DNA from: Vibrio lentus
GTDB taxonomy: Bacteria > Pseudomonadota > Gammaproteobacteria > Enterobacterales > Vibrionaceae
Assembly (NCBI RefSeq): GCF_030409755.1
Contig: NZ_JAUFQE010000002.1
Coordinates: forward strand, 620,001-684,000
Length of the DNA: 64,000 nucleotides
Direction of reading: 5' to 3'
Part shown: in pieces, positions 27,281-37,219 of the stretch
How the letters are laid out: every line of letters starts with the position of its first letter
Position numbering within the stretch: position 1 is the stretch's first letter
Position numbers and translations under genes: made by a program
Notes under the pieces: generated by a model
Databases searched by the model: none
Seen by the model: the letters and a program-made list of their open reading frames with translations, nothing else
What the model was told of the DNA's origin: nothing

Positions 27281-28300
27281 GTGAATCAACAAAACTACCA
27301 AATATGTGATGCTAGCTATGATCCTTTACTTAGGCAGTTTTTGCGTGAGGATGGCCGCGTAGAAACTATCGCGCCGTTAGAAGGGAAGGTTTTCCTGTTC
27401 TTGTTAGAAAACGTCGGCGAATGCATTGAACGAGGTCTGATATTCAAGAAGTGTTGGGGTGATGTTATTGTCTCTGAGCAAGCGTTGACCAACGTGATCT
27501 CAAAGCTTAGAAAAACACTTAACAGAGTTACCTGCGGTTGTGCGACGATTCGTACCGTCAGTAAAACGGGTTATTCTCTGGAGATCGAGGGATCATTTAA
27601 ACCTATAATTGCAGAGCCCAAAGCGCTAACCCCAGATGCGGACTTCTTGTCAGAAACGTCTCCGATAGTATCCTCTCAAGCAGAGCTTAAGCCGCTGTCA
27701 GCGGTGACAAATCAAATACAAACATCAAGCAAGTCACCGGATAAAAAGCCGTTAGATGATCAAAACCATGTTATGTCTACACCTGTAATACGAAACGTTG
27801 AAGACGTTAGGGAAACTCCGTTGTCGACAGATAGTACGAATGGTTCAGCTAAGGCTACTTCGTCGATCTTGAAGCTTTTTGTACATCGCCATTTAGTCAG
27901 TGCGGGCTACTTTTTAGCCTTTGTCTGTGTGTTAGTTAGTTTATTTAATGTTCTTCAGGCTTATTATCAACCAGTCCCATACTTTGTTGATAAAAGTGAT
28001 TATCGCGACAGCTTCGTGCACAAAACCAATCACTACTTTTTCCACATTGTGCGCAATGAAGCCTACTCGTTGCCCGCCATCACTGAGAAGCTGATACAAG
28101 TGATTCCTAGTCATTGTAATGTCGATGTCTTTGTCCGTATCTATCCGTCGGTTAGCCAACCAGAAAATGATGCTATGTATATGTTAGTTCAGAGGGAAAA
28201 TGGTGAAGCTTTTAACTATATTTCATCAATTTTCGAAGTTGAGTCAGCTTTTGATTCACTTGTAACCTACATGGCTCAAAGGAGTTACTTTTGCGAATAA
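27281..28300 (+). CDS. ToxR/VtrA-like membrane-bound winged-helix regulator
   Basis: An OmpR-type winged helix occupies residues about 10-105 (PLEGKVFLFLLENVGE, SEQALTNVISKLRKTL, IRTVSKTGYSLE). A Ser/Thr/Pro-rich linker runs to about 200, one membrane helix spans 204-228, and a roughly 110-aa periplasmic domain holds two Cys (279 and 338) that could form the intrachain disulfide known for ToxR. It is not ToxR itself: the DNA-binding domain lacks close ToxR identity and the position differs. The start is GTG at 27281. The last 10 nt overlap a small periplasmic-protein gene, the toxRS / tcpPH / vtrAC arrangement. Target genes are unknown. Confidence 0.82.
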   Translation: MNQQNYQICDASYDPLLRQFLREDGRVETIAPLEGKVFLFLLENVGECIERGLIFKKCWGDVIVSEQALTNVISKLRKTLNRVTCGCATIRTVSKTGYSLEIEGSFKPIIAEPKALTPDADFLSETSPIVSSQAELKPLSAVTNQIQTSSKSPDKKPLDDQNHVMSTPVIRNVEDVRETPLSTDSTNGSAKATSSILKLFVHRHLVSAGYFLAFVCVLVSLFNVLQAYYQPVPYFVDKSDYRDSFVHKTNHYFFHIVRNEAYSLPAITEKLIQVIPSHCNVDVFVRIYPSVSQPENDAMYMLVQRENGEAFNYISSIFEVESAFDSLVTYMAQRSYFCE

Positions 28301-28764
28301 TTGGTTTACTAGTGATATTAGTACTGACAGCGGCAAGTTTCATGATTGATAGGAACGAATTAGCGGGCACTCGTTGGCATTGTAAAACCATTAAAACAGG
28401 ATTTATGACGCAGGCATTTCAACCTTATCAATCCTTGTATGAACGTATGACTTTTACTTTCCAATCCGATGATACGTTTATGATTACCGAGTCGGTGAAG
28501 ATTGAAGGGAAGGATGGTCAAGTAAGTAAATTGGAGCACCATTCCTCTGGTCGTTATTCGTTAAAAGATGGAGAGTTGTCTATCTCTATTGTTGATTATT
28601 CGCCAACAACTGAAACTGATGACCCTGTTATTAATCAAGAGTATAGTTCGTATGAGGGTTTGAATGTTGACTACTCTGCTATTGTTACCGAGGACTCACT
28701 TTATCTATTTAATAAAAACCGCTTCGAAATTTTTAATTGGGTATGTTTCAAGGTCCAGAAGTAG
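28291..28764 (+). CDS. Small membrane-anchored periplasmic partner of the ToxR-like regulator
   Basis: 157-aa protein with an N-terminal signal anchor (residues 1-18) and a beta-rich periplasmic domain. GTRWHCKT, RMTFTFQSDDTFMITESV and GRYSLKDGELSISIVD resemble the strand order of lipocalin-like folds, as in VtrC. Two Cys (31 and 152) lie near the two ends of the domain and could pair. The start is TTG at 28291, six bases after AAAGGAG, inside the end of the regulator gene, so the pair is translationally coupled. By analogy with ToxS, TcpH and VtrC it would stabilise or sense ligand with the regulator's periplasmic domain; this is inference from layout. Confidence 0.72.
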   Translation: MRIIGLLVILVLTAASFMIDRNELAGTRWHCKTIKTGFMTQAFQPYQSLYERMTFTFQSDDTFMITESVKIEGKDGQVSKLEHHSSGRYSLKDGELSISIVDYSPTTETDDPVINQEYSSYEGLNVDYSAIVTEDSLYLFNKNRFEIFNWVCFKVQK

Positions 28765-28798
28765 TTATATAACGTTTACGCTAAGAATTTACTGAAAT

Positions 28799-28828
28799 AA
28801 AAAAGGCAGGATGAATCCTGCCTTTTTT
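28799..28828. terminator. Bidirectional terminator between the ToxR-like pair and metC
   Basis: AAAAGGCAGGA and TCCTGCCTTTT pair around TGAA; the stem has A before it and T after it, so it can stop transcription from both sides. The two genes converge here. Confidence 0.9.
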
Positions 28829-28852
28829 GTAGAAGCTTGTTTATTATTTAAC

Positions 28853-30037
28853 TTAAACCAAAGCGTTGTAACGCTCTAAGCCAGCCTCGAGATCGGCAAT
28901 CAAATCATCGACATCTTCTAAGCCGATATGAACACGAATCAAAGTACCTTCGAAGTTCGGATTCGCGACGGTTCTTAGGCTATTAAAGCTGCTTGGTTCA
29001 TTAGCAAGAATCAAACTCTCAAATCCACCCCATGAGTAACCCATGCTGAAGTGTGTCATACCATCAAGTAGGGCTGTCGTCGCTTGTGGGTTTGAATTTT
29101 TCAGAACGAATGAAAACAGGCCATTACCGCCAGTGAAATCTCGTTTGAAGAATTCATGACCGGGGCAAGACTCAAGGGCAGGGTGACGAACATGGTCAAC
29201 CTCAGGGCGTGTTTCTAACCACTTCGCGACTTTTAAGCTGCTTTCAGCATGTTGGCGAAGTCGAACATCCAGAGTTCGAATACCACGAAGACCAAGATAA
29301 GCGTCATCTGGAGATACGCACTGTCCCATCAAGTAACTCTGCTCTCGCAGCTGATCCCAGCACTTCTCATTGGCAACAGCTGTGCCTAGCATTACATCAG
29401 AGTGACCCACGATGTATTTAGTCGCGGCTTGAATCGAGATATCAACACCGAAATCAAATGGTGAGAAGTTCACACCAGCCGCCCAAGTATTATCAAGCAT
29501 AACGATGATGTCATGTTCGTGAGCAATACGAGCTAGGGTTGGAACATCTTGAACTTCCATGGTCACTGAACCCGGAGACTCGGTAAACAGTACCTTGGTA
29601 TTTGGCTTGATAAGGTCTTGGATGCCTTCGCCAATCGTTGGCTCGTAGTAAGTCGTTTCTACGCCCATCTTTTTCATGATGGTGTCACAGAAATCACGGG
29701 TCGGCTCGTAACAGGTATCGACCATTAAGATGTGATCGCCGGTTTCAACAAACGATAAGATTGCGTTTGAGATGGCTGCAGTACCACAAGGGTAAAGAGC
29801 ACAGCCTGCACCGCCTTCAACTTCAACCATTGCATCTTGAAATGCGAAATGAGTCGTGGTGCCACGGCGTCCGTAGAAAAGTGTTTTGTTAGCGCGATTA
29901 ACGGTCGCTTTGCGTTTCTCTTCTACAGTGTTGAAAACAACAGTTGAAGCGCGTTGCACGGGTGGGTTTACGACGCCATTGGTCCACTTCTTATCACGGC
30001 CTGCAGTGATGAGTTTGGTGGTTTTGCTTTCGGACAT
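28853..30037 (-). CDS. metC: Cystathionine beta-lyase
   Basis: PLP enzyme cleaving cystathionine to homocysteine, pyruvate and ammonia in methionine synthesis; 394 aa (E. coli MetC 395). The PLP lysine is in [14 protein letters not shown] (about residue 210), the active-site Tyr in [13 protein letters not shown], and the tail has [10 protein letters not shown]. Similarity is to MetC rather than MetB. The start codon ATG 30037 is preceded by AAGGAATTCACAGC. No MetJ box (AGACGTCT repeats) was evident in the 200 nt before it. Confidence 0.93.
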   Translation of the reverse strand: MSESKTTKLITAGRDKKWTNGVVNPPVQRASTVVFNTVEEKRKATVNRANKTLFYGRRGTTTHFAFQDAMVEVEGGAGCALYPCGTAAISNAILSFVETGDHILMVDTCYEPTRDFCDTIMKKMGVETTYYEPTIGEGIQDLIKPNTKVLFTESPGSVTMEVQDVPTLARIAHEHDIIVMLDNTWAAGVNFSPFDFGVDISIQAATKYIVGHSDVMLGTAVANEKCWDQLREQSYLMGQCVSPDDAYLGLRGIRTLDVRLRQHAESSLKVAKWLETRPEVDHVRHPALESCPGHEFFKRDFTGGNGLFSFVLKNSNPQATTALLDGMTHFSMGYSWGGFESLILANEPSSFNSLRTVANPNFEGTLIRVHIGLEDVDDLIADLEAGLERYNALV

Positions 30038-30127
30038 GCTGTGAATTCCTTATCGAACGGTTATGTCCTATTTAAAACACGCGAGGAGGCATCAAAGCAA
30101 GAGGAGAGGCGGAGTTTTTACGGTTTT

Positions 30128-30182
30128 CTTTCGCTTTTTAACTTTTCAGTAAGTTTTTCAATGAAAGGCTAAAAAGCGAAAG
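30128..30182. repeat. Perfect 13-bp inverted repeat upstream of metC
   Basis: CTTTCGCTTTTTA at 30128-30140 and its exact complement at 30170-30182 are separated by 29 nt. It lies between cls and metC, both on the minus strand, about 90 nt before metC. A run of T within each arm would not act as a normal terminator tail on the minus strand (the stem is followed by AAAACC). An operator or leader-RNA stem is possible. Confidence 0.5.
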
Positions 30183-30237
30183 ATATAAAAGTCGTGATAG
30201 ATCTTGATGTTTCGATGTGTTCGCGACTTTGTTTACG

Positions 30238-31692
30238 TCAGAGGAGCGGATTAAATAAGTAGAAAAGCCTTTCAAAGAAACGGTTTCTCAGATTCCTTTT
30301 TTCCCATTCTTCCAATTCAACGGGATGAGAAGAATCAATATAGGATTGCTGTAATTCGGATAGTTGTTGAGTGAAGTGCACATCATCAACGGCAAGCGTC
30401 ACTTCAAAGTTCAGCCACAAGCTGCGCATGTCGATATTGACCGTTCCGATCAAGCAGAACTCTTCATCGATGACTACTGACTTGGTATGAAGAAGGCCTC
30501 CGTAAAACTCATAGATCTTGACGCCAGCTTCAAGCAGTTCGGTATAAAACGCGCGAGAAGCCCATTTGACCATCAAAGAGTCATTGTTGTGTGGAATGAT
30601 CAGTTCAACGTTCACACCACGCTGCGCGGTCATTTTTAGTGTCTCTAATAAGTCGGCACTGGGTACAAAGTAGGGCGTAGTGATACGAACAGAGTGATTA
30701 GCCTGATTAATCGCAATGGTCAGCACTTGCAAGATCAAATATTCCGGCATACCCGGACCAGACGGAACCACTTGTACAGGGTGATGAGTCTTTATTTCTT
30801 CGACAGCACACTCAGGTAGATCTGGAAGAATGCGTACGCCCGTTTCAACTTCCCAATCCCAACCATGAATCGCAGATAAAACATTAACTGTTGGCCCAGT
30901 CACGCGCACCATGACGTCGATCCATTGACCAACACCTGAGCTCTGTTTGAAATGGGCAGGGTCAACCATATTCATTGAGCCTGTGTAGGCAATGGTCTCA
31001 TCGATGACAATGATTTTACGGTGTTGCCTCAAATCGAGACGTCGTAAAAAAATACGCCAAGGGCTAACTTCTAATGCTTGCACAACGTGAACGCCAGCGT
31101 CTTTCATCATTGAATGCCAATGGCTTTTGAAGAAGCGAGGGCTACCTGCAGAATCGAGCAAAACTTTAACATCAACGCCGCGCTTCGCCGCTCGTATTAA
31201 AGCCGATGCGACTGAATCCGTTAGACCGCCAGGGTGCCAAATATAGAAAACCATTTTGATACTGGTTTGGGCATTTTCTATATCTTCGATAATTGCGTGT
31301 AGGATCTCATTGGGTGAAGATTGCAGAGAAAGTGTGTTTCCACTGAGCGCAGGAATGCCCATCCGGTTGTTACAAAGCTCATCGATCTTGTGGATAGGGG
31401 AGCCAACTTTACCGGGAAGGTGGAGCTGACAATCATTTAATTGTCGGAACCAATCACCAAAGGGAGTAAACATGCGATGTGCGCGCTCAGCCCTTTTTTT
31501 TCCTAGGTTTAGCTCACCGAAAAGGAAGTAACAAGCCACTCCGACAATCGGGATAATGTAGATAACCATCAGCCACGCGAGAGAAACACTCACAGAGCGT
31601 CGTTTTAGTACGACACGGAAAGTCACACCGGCTACGAGGATCCAGTACAAAGCAACAGAAGCCAAAGTTAAAAAATGGTAGAGCTTTTCCAC
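30238..31692 (-). CDS. cls: Cardiolipin synthase, ClsA-type
   Basis: Inner-membrane phospholipase-D-family enzyme joining two phosphatidylglycerols to cardiolipin. Two N-terminal helices (about 8-30 and 38-60) precede two HKD motifs: HRKIIVIDETIAYTGSMN (about 224-241) and HTKSVVIDEEFCLIGTVN (about 403-420). 484 aa matches ClsA (486), and the C-terminus RLFYLFNPLL is typical (E. coli ends in LFSPLL). Gene stands alone. Confidence 0.94.
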   Translation of the reverse strand: MEKLYHFLTLASVALYWILVAGVTFRVVLKRRSVSVSLAWLMVIYIIPIVGVACYFLFGELNLGKKRAERAHRMFTPFGDWFRQLNDCQLHLPGKVGSPIHKIDELCNNRMGIPALSGNTLSLQSSPNEILHAIIEDIENAQTSIKMVFYIWHPGGLTDSVASALIRAAKRGVDVKVLLDSAGSPRFFKSHWHSMMKDAGVHVVQALEVSPWRIFLRRLDLRQHRKIIVIDETIAYTGSMNMVDPAHFKQSSGVGQWIDVMVRVTGPTVNVLSAIHGWDWEVETGVRILPDLPECAVEEIKTHHPVQVVPSGPGMPEYLILQVLTIAINQANHSVRITTPYFVPSADLLETLKMTAQRGVNVELIIPHNNDSLMVKWASRAFYTELLEAGVKIYEFYGGLLHTKSVVIDEEFCLIGTVNIDMRSLWLNFEVTLAVDDVHFTQQLSELQQSYIDSSHPVELEEWEKRNLRNRFFERLFYLFNPLL

Positions 31693-32059
31693 ATTGATTA
31701 CTCGAAAAAAGAGACACTTAGATAGTAATGCTATTTTGCGGATATGGGAATTTAAGGAATCAACTATTTACAAATTAGAGCTAAAGCTGTAAACAGGTTA
31801 TAGTTGTTAAGTTTTGGTTAACTTAAGACGAAAACGATTGTTTTGTATGAAAAGTCGGCATTTAACCATAAAAATTTACATTGGTAACGAAATATGTACG
31901 GTTCGCGCTTCCAATTTTATTCTTAAACTGGTTTACTTGCTATATAACGAGCGTCAATCAAATCTTTTAGGTGTGTAAATTTTTTTATACACCTTATCTT
32001 TTAAAGACGCCACCCAAAGCAAAACACAACATCACATAACACAAAAGTTTGGAGTACAC
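31693..32059 (+). other. 367-nt gene-free leader before the NSS symporter
   Basis: The first 250 nt are AT-rich and hold the cls promoter on the minus strand. Near the symporter, AGGTGTGTA at 31969-31977 pairs with TATACACCT at 31986-31994 (one mismatch), a hairpin 66 nt before the start. No riboswitch fold I know (glycine, lysine) was recognised. Confidence 0.4.
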
Positions 32060-33492
32060 GTGGCTACTAGTAATACAACCACAACACCCCGCGATACCTG
32101 GGGTTCGAAATTAGGATTCGTAATGGCTGCAGCAGGTTCTGCTGTTGGTTTAGGTAACATCTGGAAATTCCCATACACAGCAGGTGAAAGTGGCGGCGGT
32201 GCATTCGTTGCAATTTACCTGTTTTTTGTAATCTTCATTGGTTTCAGTGTCATGCTGACTGAATTTGCGATTGGCCGTCATACGCAAAAATCAGCAGTAG
32301 GTGCATTTAAATCGACTGACCGTCGTTGGACGTTCGCTGGTGTTATCGGCGTAGTCAGTGGTCTACTTATCATGGGTTTCTACCCTGTAGTAGGTGGCTG
32401 GTCTATCGCATACATCGGTAAGATTGCTGGTGGTCTACTGGACGCACCTGAAGCAATCGGCGACAGCTTCGGTGGCTTTATCTCAAACCCAGTTCAACCA
32501 CTTATGTGGATGGGCCTATACCTACTACTTAACGTTGTCATCGTTATGAAGGGTATTTCTGGCGGTATTGAGAAAGCGGGTAAGATTCTGATGCCACTTC
32601 TTTTCATCATCCTTATCGTGGTATCAATCAAAGGCATCATGCTTCCGGGCGCGATGGTGGTCTTGAATTCTTATTCAGCCCTGACTTCTCTAAAGTAGAC
32701 AGCGGTGTAATCCTAGCTGCACTAGGTCAAGCATTCTTCTCACTAAGTCTTGGTATGGGTTGTATGCTGACATACGGTTCTTACCTTAAGAAGAAAGAGA
32801 ACCTAGTTCAAACTACTGCAATGGTTACTGCGATGGATACAGGCGTAGCTATCCTAGCTGGTGTTGCAATGTTCCCTGCAATGTTCGCATTCGGTATGGA
32901 ACCAGCAGCTGGTCCTGGTCTAGTATTCGTTGTTGTTCCTCAGCTATTCGCTGAAATGGGCGGCGTAGTTGGTCTTCTATTTGCTCTTATGTTCTTCGTT
33001 GGTCTAAGTGTTGCGGCACTAACTTCTTCAGTATCTTTACTTGAAGTTGTGGTTTCGTACCTAATCGATGAGAAAGGCATGAAGCGTGTAACAGCTGTAC
33101 TGTCTGCGAGTGTCGTAATGGCGATTCTATGTATCTTCGCTTCTCTATCACTTGGCGGATTCGGTCCAACATTGTTTGGTACTGGCGCATTCGATATCTT
33201 CGACCTACTAACAGATAAGATCTTCCTAGCAGTTGGCGGTATGTTGGTATGTATCTTCGCTGGTTGGAGACTAAACCGTGCTGACCTAGAGAAAGAAATC
33301 ACTAACGACGGTGAAGTATCTTTCCCACTATTCGGTCTATGGTACACACTAGTTAAGTACATCATCCCAGTAGCTATCGCTATCGTAGCGTTCATGGGTA
33401 TCTCTTCTGGCTTCGACAGCGGTAAAGGTGCAATCATGCTACTAGGTATTGGTATCATTGCTGGCTCTGCGATTATCTCTAAGAGGCTATAG
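32060..33492 (+). pseudogene. Sodium-dependent NSS-family symporter, split by a one-base frameshift
   Basis: Neurotransmitter:sodium symporter homologue, normally about 12 TM and 450-480 aa. The first frame (GTG 32060, GGAG six bases upstream) carries the sodium-site motif AAAGSAVGLGNIWKFPY and runs 212 aa, then shifts. At 32657-32659 one base is missing: the following GGT CTT GAA TTC (from 32659) continues the expected protein in another frame (GLEFLFSPDFSKVDSGVILA) to the stop at 33492. The first frame ends at TAG 32698 after out-of-frame residues. Both parts keep good codon use and no other lesion is visible, so the break is recent or a sequencing error. The substrate (probably an amino acid) is not defined. 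Confidence 0.85.
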
Positions 33493-33547
33493 TTCTAAGA
33501 AACCATAATTCTAAGAAGCTACAATCGCGAGTTAAAGTAAGTTAAGA

Positions 33548-33576
33548 AACGGGAGCCATAGGCTCCCGTTTTTTTT
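33548..33576 (+). terminator. Terminator of the NSS symporter gene
   Basis: AACGGGAGCC pairs exactly with GGCTCCCGTT around ATA, then eight T in total. It lies 56 nt after the stop. Confidence 0.92.
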
Positions 33577-33698
33577 ATGTTATTAACTTAATTATCATCG
33601 AAAAATAAAACACTTACATTCACTAAAGTTATCCGTGTGATAGCCGATATACTTATCGGTTAGGCCAATTGAGCCTGTATTTTTTAGGTAGGTGTTGT

Positions 33699-35315
33699 GT
33701 GAAATTGTCAGTGAGAAAGAAACTGTATGCCGGTTTTGGCTCTATATTGGCGGTGCTTGTCACGTTAGTCAGTATTGTATGGATAGAAGTGATTGGGGCT
33801 CACAAGAGCGCTGATGAAATTAGAATGGACGATGTGCCGGGTACGGTGACTTACCTTGTTCTGATAGATGAAGCAGGAGACGTCTACCGAGATGCATTAG
33901 GTGCGATTATTCAGGTCGACAATGCACTCAATGATTACCGCTCGAATAAGAACGAGTTTGCTCAAGCCATCGCAGAAGCAAAACGTTTGGAGAGTCGAGG
34001 CTCAGAAGACCATCGTCGTGTTCAGCGAATCGAAGAGCTAATGGGACGCTTTACTCAAGAGTTTGAATCGAGGCTTGTACCTAAGATCAACGATGAATCT
34101 GCGCTGTTATCGAATATCCAGCAGCTTCGTTCTTTGTATGAGAGCAACCTAATCCCAGTTGAAAACTTACTGGATCAAGCATCAGCAAGTGAGCGTGCTG
34201 ATACAGAGCAATCACTGCTTGTATTAACCGAGTCGTTTACCACGATTGAACGTACCATTATGGTGTTGTCTGGCATTGCGATTGTATTTGGTAGTGTGAT
34301 TGCGTATGTATTGTCTAGCTCTATCACTAACCGTTTAACTCGCGTTGAACAAGTAGCGCGACGTGTGGCAAATGGTGACTTAACGGCAGGTGATATCGTT
34401 GATGATTCTGGTGATGAACTGGCTGATTTAGCTCAGTCGATCAACCAGATGCAGAAATCATTGGTGGATCTATTGGGTTCTATCTCTTCTGTGACCAACC
34501 AAGTTCAATCGGTTACCGGAGAACTGTCGTCGATTAGTCATGACATCGTTTCTGGTGCGTCGGCACAAGCGGATAAAGCGAATCTGATTGCAACAGCAGC
34601 GGAAGAGCTAAGTTTGACGATCTCTGAAGTGGCTCAGCAGGGCACCTCTACTTATGAAGAAGCTCGACGTTCTGAGTCTTCAGCAGAAGATGGCCGTAAT
34701 GTGATTGTAGAGATGGTGGCAAGCATTCAACAAGTCTCTGCTCAAATGAGTGACATGTCGGTACAGATGAACACGCTAGGTTCGCATGGTGAACAAATTG
34801 GTAGCGTGATTAAAGTGATCGAAGACATTGCTGAGCAAACCAACCTGTTGGCTTTGAATGCGGCGATTGAAGCGGCACGTGCTGGTGAGTTTGGACGTGG
34901 TTTTGCCGTGGTAGCTGACGAAGTAAGAGCGTTGGCTGAAAGAACCACCAAAGCAACGCAAGAGGTGTCTGGTATCATCCAATCGATTCAGTCTGGTACT
35001 CAAGAAGCTGTGACTTACACTCAAGACAACTGTCGTTTAGTTGAAATTGGTGTAGAGCAAAGTACAGGGGCAGTATCGGCTCTAGAAGCAATTGTTAGCG
35101 GTGCTGGCAATGTACAAAGCATGGTCAACTCTATCGCGACTGCGGCAGAAGAACAGACGGCTGTGACCAAAGAAATTGCTGCGGATATTACCGCGATCAG
35201 TGATATCTCAGAGCAATCCTTGCAACTAGCGACTCGCAGTTCTGAAAATACGTTGGGCTTGAACGCCAAGGTTGCTGAACTAGAAGCATTAGTCGGTAAG
35301 TTCAAGCTTGCTTAG
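33699..35315 (+). CDS. Methyl-accepting chemotaxis protein
   Basis: Chemoreceptor, 538 aa from the GTG start. TM1 is at about residues 9-31, a periplasmic helical domain (4HB-like, about 32-190) follows, TM2 is near 193-215 ([25 protein letters not shown]), then HAMP (about 216-270) and the signalling domain with the hairpin tip [22 protein letters not shown]. No C-terminal CheR/CheB-tethering pentapeptide is present. The start is GTG 33699, six to seven bases after AGGTAGG; the frame is open from TTG 33669 but that has no ribosome site. The ligand is unknown. Confidence 0.9.
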   Translation: MKLSVRKKLYAGFGSILAVLVTLVSIVWIEVIGAHKSADEIRMDDVPGTVTYLVLIDEAGDVYRDALGAIIQVDNALNDYRSNKNEFAQAIAEAKRLESRGSEDHRRVQRIEELMGRFTQEFESRLVPKINDESALLSNIQQLRSLYESNLIPVENLLDQASASERADTEQSLLVLTESFTTIERTIMVLSGIAIVFGSVIAYVLSSSITNRLTRVEQVARRVANGDLTAGDIVDDSGDELADLAQSINQMQKSLVDLLGSISSVTNQVQSVTGELSSISHDIVSGASAQADKANLIATAAEELSLTISEVAQQGTSTYEEARRSESSAEDGRNVIVEMVASIQQVSAQMSDMSVQMNTLGSHGEQIGSVIKVIEDIAEQTNLLALNAAIEAARAGEFGRGFAVVADEVRALAERTTKATQEVSGIIQSIQSGTQEAVTYTQDNCRLVEIGVEQSTGAVSALEAIVSGAGNVQSMVNSIATAAEEQTAVTKEIAADITAISDISEQSLQLATRSSENTLGLNAKVAELEALVGKFKLA

Positions 35316-35374
35316 TACTTAGTTCGTATTCGATAGGGGCTAAAAGCCTATTACCGAAAGCGAATAATTAAAAA

Positions 35375-35418
35375 GAAGCCCAATGATTCAATGTTTATTG
35401 AGTTAGTTGGGCTTTTTC
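35375..35418 (+). terminator. Terminator of the chemoreceptor gene
   Basis: AAGCCCAA pairs with TTGGGCTT across a 28-nt loop, followed by TTT. The loop is long, so efficiency is uncertain. It makes in-frame starts at 35391 for the next gene unlikely. Confidence 0.6.
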
Positions 35419-35480
35419 GTAGCTGGAATCTGGGTTCAGACACGGTATACTCCACGCTCTACAATGGAGCTAGCCTTTAC

Positions 35481-36179
35481 ATGTTCGACATTCTTCTGAA
35501 CCATTCAGATTTTTTACTCATTAATAAGCACCCAGGAGTCAGCGTCCACAAAGACGATGGTGACACCATGCTGCTGCAAGAAGTCGCTAATGCGCTTAAT
35601 GAGCCGAAGTTATATCTCGTTCACCGCCTCGATAAAATGACCTCAGGTATTCTGCTGTTAGCAAAGAATGCCTCGGCAGCGAGTGAGCTTTCACAGCTGT
35701 TCGCAAAGCGTGAAGTAGAGAAGTACTACCTTGCGATTGGTTCGAAGAAGCCAAAGAAAAAGCAGGGGTTGATCTCAGGTGATATGGAGCGTTCACGACG
35801 CTCAAGTTGGAAGCTTCTGACAAGTAAAGAAAATCCAGCGATTACCCAGTTTTTATCTGCAACCGCTGAACCCGGTGAGCGTCTGCTGTTATGCAAACCC
35901 TATACGGGGCGCACACACCAGATTCGTGTTGCGATGAAGTCGATCGGTTCAGCCATTGTTGGTGACCCTATTTATAATCCATCGAGTGAGGCTGACAGAG
36001 GATATCTGCATGCTTTCGCGATTCGATTTACCTATCAATCACAAGCCTACGAATATGTCTGCGACCCAAGGAACCTCGATTCCTTAGGTGAGAAGTGGCA
36101 TCAAGAGACCGTGTCTGCAGGTTTAGACAGTTGGCTTGAACCTTGGTCATTAACTTGGCCGAAGCTAAATACTAAGTGA
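35481..36179 (+). CDS. RluA-family pseudouridine synthase (TIGR01621-like)
   Basis: Short RNA pseudouridine synthase, 232 aa, without the N-terminal S4 domain found in RluC/RluD. The catalytic Asp is in LVHRLDKMTSGILL (about residue 54), with GRTHQIRVAMKSIGSAIVGDPIY near 160 as the second family motif. The RNA target is unknown. I chose ATG 35481 because GGAG lies 11 bases upstream and MFDILLNHSDFLLINKHPG is the usual family start. It overlaps the next methyltransferase gene by 4 nt, suggesting an RNA-modification pair. Confidence 0.85.
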   Translation: MFDILLNHSDFLLINKHPGVSVHKDDGDTMLLQEVANALNEPKLYLVHRLDKMTSGILLLAKNASAASELSQLFAKREVEKYYLAIGSKKPKKKQGLISGDMERSRRSSWKLLTSKENPAITQFLSATAEPGERLLLCKPYTGRTHQIRVAMKSIGSAIVGDPIYNPSSEADRGYLHAFAIRFTYQSQAYEYVCDPRNLDSLGEKWHQETVSAGLDSWLEPWSLTWPKLNTK

Positions 36180-37141
36180 GTGAAATAATGGAAGCATCAG
36201 CTTTACCTCTGTTTTTTAGTCATATTGAACAGCAACTTAATGAAGTGCCGAATGAACTGCGTCGTATCTTTCACGGTCGCGGTAAGTTTTGGCCTGGTCT
36301 AGAGCAACTGACATGTGATTGGGTTGATGGACAGCTACTGGTTAACGTGTTTAAAGAAGTAGACGATGAGTTCTTGTCATCTCTTAAAGCTGGATTGGTT
36401 GACTTGACCAATAAAGACATCTGGCAATCAAAGCCGGGCACCAGCATTGTTCTGCAACACCGTTATGCCGATGGTGCGCCTTCAGAGGTTCTATGGGGTG
36501 AGTTAAATGACTCTCCGGTTGTGGTTGAGCACGGTCTTAAGTACCAATTAGACATTGGCCGCAACCAGAACTTTGGTCTGTTCCTAGATATGCGTAATGG
36601 TCGTCAGTGGGTACAAGACAATGCTAAGGATAAGAACGTTCTTAACCTGTTCGCATACACTTGTGGTTTCTCTGTCGCGGCTATTGCTGGTGGCGCTCGT
36701 CAATGCATGAACGTGGATATGTCTCGCGGTTCGTTGAATAAAGGTCGTGATAACCACCGTCTGAATGAGCACGACATGCGATCGGTTAACTTCCTTGGCT
36801 ACGATATTTTTAAGTCGTGGGGAAAAATCAAGAAAGGCGGTCCATACGAGCTAGTGATCATCGATCCGCCGTCATTCCAAAAAGGCAGCTTCGCACTCAC
36901 TAAAGATTACAAAAAGATCTTACGTCGTTTGCCTGAGCTTCTAACAGAAGGTGGTGAAGTGATCGCGTGTGTAAACTCACCAGCAGTATCACCAAACTTC
37001 CTAATTGAGACGATGGCAGAAGAAGCACCTAGCGTTGAGTTTATTGAGCGCCTAGACAACCCGCCTGAGTTTGTTGATGTCGATCTTGATTCGAGTCTCA
37101 AGGTACTGAGGTTTAAGATTAGCGCTGCTGCTGACGCTTAA
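36176..37141 (+). CDS. Class I SAM-dependent methyltransferase, RlmI-like (PF10672)
   Basis: 321-aa enzyme with an N-terminal substrate domain and a Rossmann methyltransferase domain: motif I VLNLFAYTCGFSVAAIAGGARQ, an acidic loop NVDMSRGSLNKGRDN, and the catalytic-region IIDPPSFQKGSF. This is close to the RlmI/RlmK group of 23S rRNA m5C/m7G methyltransferases, though here the PUA domain is absent. Translation may start at GTG 36176 (overlapping the previous stop) or ATG 36188; neither has a strong ribosome site. Confidence 0.8.
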   Translation: MSEIMEASALPLFFSHIEQQLNEVPNELRRIFHGRGKFWPGLEQLTCDWVDGQLLVNVFKEVDDEFLSSLKAGLVDLTNKDIWQSKPGTSIVLQHRYADGAPSEVLWGELNDSPVVVEHGLKYQLDIGRNQNFGLFLDMRNGRQWVQDNAKDKNVLNLFAYTCGFSVAAIAGGARQCMNVDMSRGSLNKGRDNHRLNEHDMRSVNFLGYDIFKSWGKIKKGGPYELVIIDPPSFQKGSFALTKDYKKILRRLPELLTEGGEVIACVNSPAVSPNFLIETMAEEAPSVEFIERLDNPPEFVDVDLDSSLKVLRFKISAAADA

Positions 37142-37165
37142 TTGATTCTAAACATCAGTTAGAAA

Positions 37166-37195
37166 AAACGCCGCTCATATTGAGCGGCGTTTTTG
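37166..37195 (+). terminator. Terminator of the rlu-methyltransferase pair
   Basis: AAACGCCGCTCA pairs with TGAGCGGCGTTT around TAT, then TTT. It lies 25 nt after the stop and may also act for the converging ynjF gene. Confidence 0.9.
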
Positions 37196-37219
37196 TATCT
37201 CGTTTTTGTCGTTAGATTG

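Noticed and set aside
27281..28300. The membrane regulator as ToxR itself
   Set aside because: The winged helix and periplasmic domain differ from ToxR; only the layout and two-Cys pattern agree.
31693..32059. Possible glycine or lysine riboswitch before the NSS symporter
   Set aside because: Only one short hairpin is visible; no conserved aptamer motifs were found.
32940..33458. 172-codon frame on the minus strand inside the symporter gene
   Set aside because: It is a shadow of the strongly biased coding sequence on the plus strand; composition and motifs are not protein-like.
35391..35480. Upstream extension of the pseudouridine synthase gene
   Set aside because: It would start within the terminator of the chemoreceptor gene and adds residues not present in the family.
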